Origin: JBDHTS01 sp039808845
GTDB lineage: Bacteria; Pseudomonadota; Alphaproteobacteria; Micavibrionales; Micavibrionaceae
Reading direction: 5' to 3'
DNA length: 6,476 nt
Assembly (NCBI GenBank): GCA_039808845.1
Contig: JBDHTS010000107.1
Span: 1-6,476, forward strand
The position numbers were made by a program, and so were the translations under genes. This document shows positions 1-5,900 of this stretch, one piece after another (the first letter of the stretch is position 1; every line of letters starts with the position of its first letter). Under the pieces are notes generated by a model. It made no database searches and had not been told where the DNA came from. It saw only the letters and a list, made by a program, of their open reading frames with translations.

Positions 1-855
1 TGGCCGTATCATGAGAAGTTCGCGAAGAAAAACATCATGGCCGTTCTCGGCTGCGGCTTCGATCCGGGCCAGACCAACATTTATTGCGCCTATGCGCAGG
101 AAAAACTGTTCGACTCCATCGAAACGATCGACATCATCGACTGCAACGCCGGCAATCACGGCAAGTCGTTCGCCACCAACTTCAATCCGGAAATCAATAT
201 CCGCGAAGTGACCCAGCGCGGTAAATACTGGGAAAACGGGAAATGGATGGAGATCGATCCGCTCTCCATCTCCGCGATGATCGATTACCCGGAAGTCGGC
301 CCGGTGAAATCCTACCTCATCTATCATGAGGAGGAAGAGAGCCTTGTGAAGAACATTCGCGGCCTGAAACGCATCCGCTTCTGGATGACGTTCTCGGACA
401 ACTACATCAAGCATCTGGATGTGCTGCAGTCCGTCGGTATGACGCGGATCGACCCGGTCGTGCATAACGGCGTCGAGATTATCCCGCTGGAATTCCTGAA
501 AACCCTGCTGCCCGCGCCGTCGAGCCTTGCCGAGAACTACACCGGCAAGACGTCCATCGGCTGCGTCATCAAGGGCAGGAAGAACGGCAAGGACTCGACG
601 CAGTTGATCTACAACGTCTGCGATCATGCCGAAACGAATAAGGAAATCGGCGCGCAGGCTGTATCCTACACCACCGGCGTTCCGGCGGTGACGGGCGCGA
701 TCATGATGTTCAAGGGCCTGTGGACCGGCAAGGGCGTGTTCAACGTCGAACAGCTCCCCGCCGTCCCCTTCATGGATGAAGTCGCGAAACAGGGCCTGCC
801 CTGGCATGTGAAGGATTTGAAAACAGGCGAGCAGAAGGATCTGCTGGCGGCGTAA
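1..855 (+). CDS. Carboxy(nor)spermidine dehydrogenase (saccharopine dehydrogenase family), 5' end outside window
   Basis: Frame 1 is open from the first base (WPYHEKF...), so the gene starts before the window; the internal ATG at 37 is not the start. 284 residues are visible. A full family member is about 400 residues, so most of the N-terminal NAD(P)H-binding Rossmann domain is missing. The visible part begins where that domain ends, at the LGCGFDPG segment typical of Lys1-like/carboxynorspermidine dehydrogenases, and continues through the mixed alpha/beta C-terminal domain (TQRGKYWENGKW, then YLIYHEEEESL, then RFWMTFSDNYIKHLDVLQS). The family reductively condenses putrescine or diaminopropane with aspartate semialdehyde to give carboxyspermidine or carboxynorspermidine in the cytosol. 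The partner decarboxylase nspC lies 2.5 kb downstream on the other strand, which favours this role over lysine-pathway saccharopine dehydrogenase. Whether the product is the spermidine or norspermidine precursor cannot be told from sequence; spermidine is more likely in an alphaproteobacterium. The gene ends 25 bases before the next one. Confidence 0.87.
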   Translation, partial: WPYHEKFAKKNIMAVLGCGFDPGQTNIYCAYAQEKLFDSIETIDIIDCNAGNHGKSFATNFNPEINIREVTQRGKYWENGKWMEIDPLSISAMIDYPEVGPVKSYLIYHEEEESLVKNIRGLKRIRFWMTFSDNYIKHLDVLQSVGMTRIDPVVHNGVEIIPLEFLKTLLPAPSSLAENYTGKTSIGCVIKGRKNGKDSTQLIYNVCDHAETNKEIGAQAVSYTTGVPAVTGAIMMFKGLWTGKGVFNVEQLPAVPFMDEVAKQGLPWHVKDLKTGEQKDLLAA

Positions 856-880
856 GGGTTGAGGAAACAGGGGCCGTTAG

Positions 881-1357
881 ATGTCTTCGCCTGCACCAGT
901 TAAATTGGGCGCTCTGTCTGTTGATCGGCTGAATGAAGCTGTTGAGCTTGTCGTTCAATGCTTTGGCGAAGAGCAAAGAGCTTTAGTGACGAGTGACCTT
1001 AAGGCCACTTTTGAAACGGCTTCTCTCAGGCCTCAAACCTTCTGTGCGGAGAGTAACGGGCAGATCGTGGGACTCGTGCAATCCCATGAAGGTTTAATGC
1101 ACTGGGACATGAGATATTTCTCCTGGCTGGCGGTTCATCCTGATGAAAGAAGGCAAGGGATCGCCCGCCAATTGCTTGATCATGCGGAGAAAGATGCCGT
1201 TCGGACTCAATTCCAGGGAAGGGCAGGCACTTTCCTGATCGTGTCCTCAACCGATCCGGAATTTTACGAGAAGCTTGGGTATGAAAGAGGCAGCATCAAA
1301 ACCGTCGATGGCTGTCCCATCATGATGAAGCACTACCGCCCAGGATCAGAGCAGTGA
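881..1357 (+). CDS. GNAT-family N-acetyltransferase
   Basis: This is a 158-residue single-domain protein, a normal length for the GNAT fold. The acetyl-CoA pyrophosphate loop is clear: VHPDERRQGIARQLL begins at residue 85, with R90-x-x-G93-x-A95 as the R/Q-x-x-G-x-G/A signature. It follows strand beta-4 (YFSWLAV). A second signature, FYEKLGY, is at residues 128-134, the usual motif B/C-terminal helix. There is no signal peptide or membrane segment, so the protein is cytosolic. The ATG is preceded by AGGGG at 869-873 with seven bases of spacing. Its stop overlaps the GTG start of the following ATP-grasp gene (GTGA), so the two are probably translationally coupled. The substrate cannot be read from the sequence; a small amine or an amino acid derivative is plausible. 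Codon use is visibly less GC-biased than in the upstream dehydrogenase, suggesting a different origin. The 25-base gap allows read-through from the dehydrogenase. Confidence 0.88.
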   Translation: MSSPAPVKLGALSVDRLNEAVELVVQCFGEEQRALVTSDLKATFETASLRPQTFCAESNGQIVGLVQSHEGLMHWDMRYFSWLAVHPDERRQGIARQLLDHAEKDAVRTQFQGRAGTFLIVSSTDPEFYEKLGYERGSIKTVDGCPIMMKHYRPGSEQ

Positions 1358-2157
1358 AAGTAAGTAAAAGAAACCGACCTTCTCTCCTTCTCGTCACCAA
1401 TCCCGATAACGGATTTCCAGAGGAAGACCTTAAAGTAGCCGAAGGGTTATCCGGTTCGTTCAATGTCGCCATCGTGCGGCCCGCCGAAGCAACAGACCGG
1501 CTGAAAAACGCCGATCTCTGCCTGATCCGCAACGCATGGCCGATGCGGGATTTCAATGCGGATTTCTCGCGTTTGGGAGAGGAGGCGCGTCGGCTCAGAA
1601 AACCGGTCTACAATCCGTTTCACCGCACCGGCCATATCGAGGACAAAAGCTATCTTGTCGACCTGACGCGGCAGGGTTATCCGGTTATTCCCACGGCGTT
1701 CAACGCGGCGGCGCTGCGAAAGCCAGCGACAGGGCGCTATGTGATCAAGCCGTCCGACGGCTGTTCTTCGTCGGGTGTGCGCATAATAAACAACCCGCCA
1801 CCGGAAACGCCGGGCCATATCGTCCAGCCTTTTTTCGAGCTGACGGAGGAAGTGTCCTATTTTTTCATCGACAAACGGTTTGTTTACGCCCTGCGTACGG
1901 AAGGGGACCGTTGGGAGGATCTGCGCTGGTATGAACCAGCGGAAGAAGAGATCGAATGGGCGCAACGTTTCGTCGCCTGGAACGCCATGCCCTATGGCCT
2001 GCAACGCATCGACGCCGGACGCACGAAGGACGGGAAGCTCTGGCTGATGGAAATCGAGGACATGCGGCCTTATCTGTCACTGGAGTGTCTCACCGAAAAC
2101 CAGAGCATCAATGTAATAGAGTGTTTAGGACGGTCTCTGGAAAACATGCTCAAATAA
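1354..2157 (+). CDS. ATP-grasp ligase, RimK/glutathione-synthetase-like
   Basis: This 267-residue protein starts at a GTG that overlaps the previous stop, with AGGA at 1342-1345 as ribosome-binding site. The N-terminal ~95 residues form a pre-ATP-grasp alpha/beta domain (SLLLVTNPDNGF, then LCLIRNAWPMRDF at about 55-67). The ATP-grasp part follows: D97-K98-S99 (the 'DK..' segment that opens the domain), VIKPSDGCSSSGV at 130-142 with K132 as likely ATP-binding lysine and a small-residue-rich loop, VQPFFE...EVSYFFIDKRFVYALR at about 157-180, LQRID at 216-220, and a metal-binding acidic strand with E233 and E235 (MEIEDMRPYLSLE). Members of this superfamily activate a carboxylate as an acyl-phosphate and join it to an amine or thiol. 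Similarity is to the group with ELELIEP-type ends found in uncharacterised glutathione-synthetase-like ligases. The real substrates are unknown. Neighbouring acetyltransferase and amidohydrolase genes suggest a small-molecule or peptide conjugation pathway. Confidence 0.85.
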   Translation: MKVSKRNRPSLLLVTNPDNGFPEEDLKVAEGLSGSFNVAIVRPAEATDRLKNADLCLIRNAWPMRDFNADFSRLGEEARRLRKPVYNPFHRTGHIEDKSYLVDLTRQGYPVIPTAFNAAALRKPATGRYVIKPSDGCSSSGVRIINNPPPETPGHIVQPFFELTEEVSYFFIDKRFVYALRTEGDRWEDLRWYEPAEEEIEWAQRFVAWNAMPYGLQRIDAGRTKDGKLWLMEIEDMRPYLSLECLTENQSINVIECLGRSLENMLK

Positions 2158-2181
2158 CTAATTCGGCTAAATAGCGTGAAT

Positions 2182-2210
2182 TTGTTTGCCTTTTGTTCGT
2201 AGTTTATATT
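2182..2210 (+). promoter_or_regulatory. Possible sigma-70-type promoter for the 2245-3419 gene pair
   Basis: TTGTTT (2182-2187) and TATATT (2205-2210) are separated by 17 bases in the AT-rich gap after the ATP-grasp stop. The -10 matches TATAAT at five of six positions. The -35 matches only TTG. A transcript starting about seven bases downstream would have a leader of roughly 28 bases before the ATG at 2245. The gap has no hairpin followed by a T-run, so read-through from upstream is also possible. This call is based on motif reading only. Confidence 0.4.
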
Positions 2211-2244
2211 AGAAAGTCCCTGAATTTTAAGCGAATGGGATTGC

Positions 2245-2646
2245 ATGCAGACAATTTTGCTAACGCTGGCTTTCAATAAGGTTTCTCCCGTTTTATTCCG
2301 TCAGACAATTGAGGAAATTCGGCAAGCTCATCCCTTTTTTAACGATAACCTCGAACTGAAGTCCGATTACAGTTCCCACGAATGCTGGCTTTCGCAAGAT
2401 GGAAATTGTGGGTTCGCGGTCGCGCCAGATTGCGAATTACTGAATGTGTTTTCCCGTTTTACAGGACAAGGAACGGCTACAGTCAATTTTGCAAAAGGAA
2501 AATATCCATGGCTTCATCTGAACTGCTATGCCGACGGTTTCCTGCAGGGTTTTTACCAAAACCTGGGATTTGAACCGGTACGCTATGAGCAAAACTGGGA
2601 AGAAGGCGGTCCAAGGGTCGTATTTATGCAACTGAATGCAAAATAA
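2245..2646 (+). CDS. Small GNAT-like acyltransferase
   Basis: This is a 133-residue protein, short even for a GNAT. The core is recognisable: a strand ELLNVFS (64-70) runs into R71-F-T-G74-Q-G76, an R-x-x-G-x-G acetyl-CoA loop, then a helix. WLHLNCYADGFLQGFYQNLGF (89-109) matches the conserved 'LDCFDG.LP.FYEK.GF' end of one GNAT subgroup, and the protein closes with RVVFMQLN. The N-terminal half (residues 1-60) is divergent and lacks the long first helices of typical members. The ATG has only a weak GGGA at 2237-2240 with four bases of spacing. Base composition is clearly AT-rich: by hand count the line at 2281-2340 is about 42% GC, against about 65% at 5281-5340 in aguA. That points to horizontal acquisition. 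The stop overlaps the next start (TAATG), so it is coupled to the amidohydrolase gene. The substrate is unknown. Confidence 0.72.
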   Translation: MQTILLTLAFNKVSPVLFRQTIEEIRQAHPFFNDNLELKSDYSSHECWLSQDGNCGFAVAPDCELLNVFSRFTGQGTATVNFAKGKYPWLHLNCYADGFLQGFYQNLGFEPVRYEQNWEEGGPRVVFMQLNAK

Positions 2647-3419
2647 TGAACCGATCGGTTTTGCTTCATATTCCTCATGCCTCGACTTTAATTCCCGAGC
2701 AGTATCTGGATGACTATGTCATCGATCAAGATGCTTTAAGACAAGAGAATCTGAGGCTGACGGACATGCATACCGACGAGCTGTATGTCCTGCCGGGCGC
2801 CGCAAGAGCGGTGTTTCCTGTTTCCCGTTTCCTGGTCGATGCCGAAAGATTCGAGGACGATGCGCTGGAACCCATGGCGGCGAGAGGGATGGGCGCACTT
2901 TACACCGTGGGAACCGATCTGTCCCCCTTGCGCCCGGAGATTGCCCTGCCGAGGCGCGAGGAATTGCTGGAAAAGTATTACAGGCCTCATCATCGCTTTT
3001 TAAATACATGGGCTGATGAGAGGGCCGGGGCGGAATGCCTGCTCATCGATTGCCACAGTTTTCCTTCGCGCGCACTGCCCTACGAGATGGAAAAGAGACA
3101 GGCCGAGCGCCCCGAGGTATGCATAGGAACGGATTCGTTCCACACCCCGGCGCGCCTGTCGGAAGCGGCGGTCGACGCCTTCAGGGCCTTGGGTTATTGG
3201 ACAGAGACCGATACGCCCTTTTCAGGCACGCTGACGCCGTCAAATCATTACGGAAAGACCGCTGCCCTGCGTTCGATCATGATCGAGGTGCGGAAAGACC
3301 TGTATATGGACGAGGAAACCGGTGAAAAAAACGGGCAGTTCCAGACGGTCCGCGATCACGTGACGGCAGTGATACAGGAATTGTGCGCTGTTCTGGGTCT
3401 GGACATCACCCGCAATTGA
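2646..3419 (+). CDS. N-formylglutamate amidohydrolase (FGase)-family protein
   Basis: This 257-residue cytosolic enzyme belongs to the FGase family of zinc-dependent amidohydrolases. Family hallmarks appear in order: LLHIPHAS with H8 and H11, LTDMHTDELY with D40 and H42, VSRFLVDAERF, IDCHSFPS with D135 and H137, SNHYGK with H201, and IMIEVRKDLYM with E214 and R216. FGases of the histidine-degradation pathway (HutG) hydrolyse N-formylglutamate to formate and glutamate. No hut gene is nearby here, so the substrate may be another N-acyl amino acid or amide. The start codon shares one base with the preceding stop, which makes this ATG very likely. The 3' end runs 14 bases into the 3' end of convergent nspC, leaving no room for a terminator. 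Context with an ATP-grasp ligase and two GNATs suggests removal of an acyl or aminoacyl group in the same pathway. Confidence 0.85.
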   Translation: MNRSVLLHIPHASTLIPEQYLDDYVIDQDALRQENLRLTDMHTDELYVLPGAARAVFPVSRFLVDAERFEDDALEPMAARGMGALYTVGTDLSPLRPEIALPRREELLEKYYRPHHRFLNTWADERAGAECLLIDCHSFPSRALPYEMEKRQAERPEVCIGTDSFHTPARLSEAAVDAFRALGYWTETDTPFSGTLTPSNHYGKTAALRSIMIEVRKDLYMDEETGEKNGQFQTVRDHVTAVIQELCAVLGLDITRN

Positions 3420-4572
3420 ACTCAAAATCCTTATACCCGTACCGGTGCAACATCTCGACCGCGCCGTTCTCGCGGATGATCGTGAAGTCCGGCTTTTGAT
3501 GCCCGTTGAACCAGTTGGCTTCGCCGAGGGAATACTGGATCCCCTGGTCGAAGACGATCTTGTCGCCCGGCTTCAACGGCGCGTCGAAGCTGTAGTCGCC
3601 CCAGCTGTCGCTGGCCATGCAGGTGCGGGCGGCGAGGGTGTAGGTATGCGGTTTCTTGCCCGGCTCGTCCGCGCCGAGAACGTTCAGGCGCACGCCCGCC
3701 TTCCGCACATCCGGGCAGTGGCAGTTGGCGGAGGCGTCGAGAATGGCGGATTGCAGACCGTCCGCCTCCACGATCCCGACCACGCTGGCGGCGATGTATC
3801 CGGCATTTAAGGTGACCGAGCCGCCGGGCTCCAGGATGGTCTGCACGCCGGGGAATTGCGCCTTGAAGCGGTTGAGCGCGCCGATCAGGATCTCTGCGTC
3901 ATAGCCCTCGCCGGTGATGAAATGCCCGCCGCCGAAATTGACGTGGCTGACCTGTTTCACGTAAGCGGCGGCCTCGTCCGCGATCTTGTCGATCAATTGG
4001 GCTGATGCGTCCGCCATGTTCTCGCAGAGCGCATGGGCATGCAGGATATCGACTTTCCCCCACGGCACGGTGTCGAGCCGCTCCAGCGGCACGCCGAGCC
4101 AGGAGCCGCGGCGGCAGGGATTGTACTGATCGTACTGCGTCACCGACAGGCGCGGGTTGATGCGGATGCCGATTTTGTGCGCCTTGCCCGCTGCGCGGAT
4201 GCGCGGTTCGAACTGCTCCAGCTGTGCGACCGAATTGAAATAGAAATGCACCGGCGTCCCGAGCGCCAGCAGTTCGGTAATGTCCGCCTCCGTATAGGCG
4301 GGGCAGAAGACATGCACTTCCTTTCCAAAATGCGTATGGCCGAGCCGCGCCTCATACGGTCCGCTGGCGGTCGAGCCGTCCAGCGTTTCCGCGATGATAT
4401 TGAACAGATGATAAAGCGGGCAGCCCTTGATGGCATAGATGATCTGCGTGCCTGTGCGGTCCTTGACCGCCTGGAATTTCTTCAGATCCTCGCGGAGCCG
4501 CGCCTCGTCCGCCACATAGGCAGGCGTCTGGATCTGGTCCAGTTTTTCAAGGATGCGATGCCCGGTTTTCAT
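3406..4572 (-). CDS. nspC: Carboxynorspermidine/carboxyspermidine decarboxylase
   Basis: This 388-residue PLP enzyme has the alanine-racemase fold and the usual length for NspC. It decarboxylates carboxyspermidine or carboxynorspermidine, the product of the dehydrogenase encoded at the left edge. YAIKG carries the PLP Schiff-base lysine K49; DGSTASGPYEARLG follows. HALCEN lies at about 180. VNFGGGH (glycines 214-216, H217) is the phosphate-binding glycine loop. EPGG is at 248-251, and RTCMASD with C318 is the catalytic cysteine motif of the C-terminal beta domain, followed by GDY. Family members I recall usually have EPGE, so G251 is a possible oddity. The ATG is preceded by AAAAGGAA (4581-4588, minus strand) with eight bases of spacing, and a promoter is proposed just upstream. 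It is divergent from aguA and convergent with the FGase-family gene, whose end it overlaps by 14 bases. It is normally found next to the dehydrogenase; here they are separated by four unrelated genes. Confidence 0.92.
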   Translation of the reverse strand: MKTGHRILEKLDQIQTPAYVADEARLREDLKKFQAVKDRTGTQIIYAIKGCPLYHLFNIIAETLDGSTASGPYEARLGHTHFGKEVHVFCPAYTEADITELLALGTPVHFYFNSVAQLEQFEPRIRAAGKAHKIGIRINPRLSVTQYDQYNPCRRGSWLGVPLERLDTVPWGKVDILHAHALCENMADASAQLIDKIADEAAAYVKQVSHVNFGGGHFITGEGYDAEILIGALNRFKAQFPGVQTILEPGGSVTLNAGYIAASVVGIVEADGLQSAILDASANCHCPDVRKAGVRLNVLGADEPGKKPHTYTLAARTCMASDSWGDYSFDAPLKPGDKIVFDQGIQYSLGEANWFNGHQKPDFTIIRENGAVEMLHRYGYKDFEFNCG

Positions 4573-4602
4573 GCGCTTTATTCCTTTTCGCTTTTTGGTA
4601 TT

Positions 4603-4631
4603 AATATGTTGTTTTTAAAGAATTTGTCCAA
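4603..4631 (-). promoter_or_regulatory. Possible promoter of nspC
   Basis: Reading the minus strand, TTGGAC (4626-4631) and CATATT (4603-4608) are 17 bases apart in an AT-rich stretch that ends 30 bases before the nspC ATG. The -35 matches the consensus at three positions and the -10 at four, so the boxes are modest but the spacing and position are good. The outer end of the large palindrome (4641) starts nine bases upstream of the -35 box, so proteins or structures at the palindrome could affect this promoter. Confidence 0.35.
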
Positions 4632-4640
4632 CTTTTTTTA

Positions 4641-4824
4641 AACGCGGAGGACCGGAGGGCCGGAGTTATAAGAAGCCGCGCAGCATGTTTAAAAAAGGCA
4701 ACACGAAGTTAAAATGAAGTGTAAGAGAAGAACACAAAGCTCTTCGTGCTCTTCGTCTTATGCTTCGTCTTCTTCGTGTTGATTTTTCTGCGCTGCGCGC
4801 GGCTAAACTCCGGATCTCTGCGTT
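4641..4824. repeat. Long imperfect palindrome in the nspC-aguA divergent intergenic region
   Basis: The 318 bases between the nspC and aguA starts hold no gene but are mostly one fold-back structure. Nested matching arms occur in the same order from outside to centre. AACGCGGAG...CCGGAGTT (4641-4667) pairs with AACTCCGG..CTCTGCGTT (4806-4824). GCCGCGCAGC (4675-4684) pairs with GCTGCGCGCGGC (4792-4803), with a two-base difference. AACACGAAG (4700-4708) pairs exactly with CTTCGTGTT (4772-4780). The stretch from about 4716 to 4739 pairs with 4740-4767 with several mismatches. The centre is near 4739/4740, almost without a loop. The left arm carries an extra copy of an 8-base CCGGAGGG-type unit. 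Motifs of the CTTCGTG and CTCTGCGTT kind recur as dispersed intergenic repeats in many bacterial genomes, so this is probably a mobile or repetitive palindrome; that identification is from memory. It could also act as a transcript hairpin ahead of aguA. Confidence 0.7.
4742..4777 (+). repeat. Four phased CTTCGT repeats
   Basis: CTTCGT occurs four times, at 4742, 4751, 4763 and 4772, with start-to-start distances of 9, 12 and 9 bases, all multiples of three. The repeats form much of the right arm of the surrounding palindrome. The left arm has degenerate complementary copies (ACGAAG, TGAAG, AGAAG, ACAAAG). The spacing is too short and irregular for a CRISPR array. Confidence 0.75.
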
Positions 4825-4874
4825 AAATTTATGGACGGGCAGGCGCGCCAACCGTATGATCGCGCTGGAAAACC

Positions 4875-4881
4875 AAGGGAG
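4875..4881 (+). promoter_or_regulatory. aguA: Ribosome-binding site that sets the aguA start
   Basis: AAGGGAG lies nine bases before the ATG at 4891, whereas the in-frame ATG at 4831 has only CTGCGTTAAATTT ahead of it. The 20 extra residues from the upstream ATG (MDGQARQPYDRAG...) do not resemble the family. The start at 4891 gives MADGPILVPAEWEKH, close to the usual agmatine deiminase N terminus (MPAEWEPH-like). Confidence 0.7.
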
Positions 4882-4890
4882 ACTGAACGC

Positions 4891-5895
4891 ATGGCCGACG
4901 GCCCGATCCTCGTTCCCGCCGAATGGGAAAAGCACAAGGCGATCTGGACCTGCTGGCCGTCGCATCCGCCGCTCTGGGCCGGAAAACTGCTGGATCAGGC
5001 GCGCAAGGAAATCGCGGCCATGGTGAAGGCGCTCTCCGCCGGCGACGCCGTCAAGGTGCTGGCCCTCGGCGAGGAAGCCATCAAATCCGCGAAGTCCCTG
5101 CTGGGCGCGTCTGCGGAGGTGATCCCGGCGCAGTTCGGCGATATCTGGCTGCGCGACACGGGCCCGATCTTCGCGCGCCAGGGCGGGCAGCCGGTCGCGC
5201 TGCGCTTCCGCACCAACGGCTGGGGCGGCAAGTACGTCTATGAATTCGACGACCGGGTGGGGGATACGGTCGCTGCGCTGTCCGGCGCGGAAACCAGGCG
5301 CTTCGATTTCGTGATGGAAGGCGGCGCGCTGGAGCATGACGGCGAGGGCACGATCCTGACCACGCGCCAGTGCCTGCTGAACCCCAACCGCAACCCCGGC
5401 ATGGATCAAGCGATGCTTGAAAGCGCGCTGAAAAAGGCGTGCGGCGCGCGCAGGATCCTGTGGCTTGGCGACGGGATGCTCAACGACCACACGGACGGGC
5501 ATATCGACAACGTCGCCCGCTTCGTCGCCCCGGGCAGGGTGGTGTGCCAGAGCGCGTCCGGCGATGACGATCCGAACGCAGCGTTTTTCGACGCGACGGC
5601 GGCGGATTTGAAAACCATGAAGGACGCGGCGGGCCGCGCGCTGGATGTCATTCGCATTCCGTCGCCCGGCCGCGTAACGGACGAGGATGGAAATATCATC
5701 CCGGCAAGCCATATGAATTTCATCATCGGCAATAAGACGGTCGTGGTGCCAACCTATGGCACGCCGTCGGCGGACGAGGCGGTGGCCGCGCTGGCCCGCC
5801 TGTTCCCCGAGCATAAAGTCACCGGTTCGCCGTCGAACGCCGTGCTGACCGGCGGCGGGTCGTTCCATTGCATCACGCAGCAGGAGCCTTTGTAG
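4891..5895 (+). CDS. aguA: Agmatine deiminase
   Basis: This 334-residue enzyme of the guanidino-group-modifying (amidinotransferase/PAD) superfamily converts agmatine to N-carbamoylputrescine and ammonia in the cytosol. It opens with PAEWEKHKAIWTCWP (residues 9-23), the substrate-site start of the family. FGDIWLRDTGP (82-92) contains D84 and D89. EGGALEHDGEGT begins at E143. NDHTDGHIDNVARF contains the catalytic pair H204 and D206. GGGSFHCITQQEP near the C terminus carries the nucleophile C327. All catalytic residues are present and the length is slightly below the usual ~340-370. The enzyme of the next step, AguB, follows 144 bases downstream on the same strand, so the pair forms a probable operon interrupted only by a palindromic repeat. 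Base composition is high-GC with strong codon bias, which produces long meaningless antisense frames. A secreted peptidylarginine deiminase is unlikely because there is no signal peptide and aguB is adjacent. Confidence 0.93.
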   Translation: MADGPILVPAEWEKHKAIWTCWPSHPPLWAGKLLDQARKEIAAMVKALSAGDAVKVLALGEEAIKSAKSLLGASAEVIPAQFGDIWLRDTGPIFARQGGQPVALRFRTNGWGGKYVYEFDDRVGDTVAALSGAETRRFDFVMEGGALEHDGEGTILTTRQCLLNPNRNPGMDQAMLESALKKACGARRILWLGDGMLNDHTDGHIDNVARFVAPGRVVCQSASGDDDPNAAFFDATAADLKTMKDAAGRALDVIRIPSPGRVTDEDGNIIPASHMNFIIGNKTVVVPTYGTPSADEAVAALARLFPEHKVTGSPSNAVLTGGGSFHCITQQEPL

Positions 5896-5900
5896 GATTC

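Noticed and set aside
1447..2004. A 185-codon minus-strand frame within the ATP-grasp gene
   Set aside because: The plus strand carries ordered ATP-grasp motifs; the reverse frame shows none.
4033..4641. A 202-codon open frame on the plus strand opposite nspC
   Set aside because: It lies antisense to well-supported nspC codons, has low-complexity composition, and no recognisable domain.
4742..4777. Short repeat array considered as CRISPR
   Set aside because: The repeats are six bases with gaps of three to six bases. There is no spacer-sized sequence and no cas gene.
4779..4809. TTGATT at 4779-4784 with TAAACT at 4804-4809 as an aguA promoter
   Set aside because: Spacing is 19 bases and both boxes lie in the palindrome arm with GC-rich sequence between them; too weak to list as a feature.
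4831..4890. An upstream ATG that would lengthen agmatine deiminase by 20 residues
   Set aside because: It has no ribosome-binding site, it lies next to the palindrome, and the extra residues do not resemble the family. The ATG at 4891 has AAGGGAG at good spacing.
4666..5868. A 400-codon open frame on the minus strand across aguA
   Set aside because: It is antisense to a gene with all catalytic motifs of agmatine deiminase. The protein is arginine- and alanine-rich with no family resemblance, as expected from a GC-rich shadow frame.
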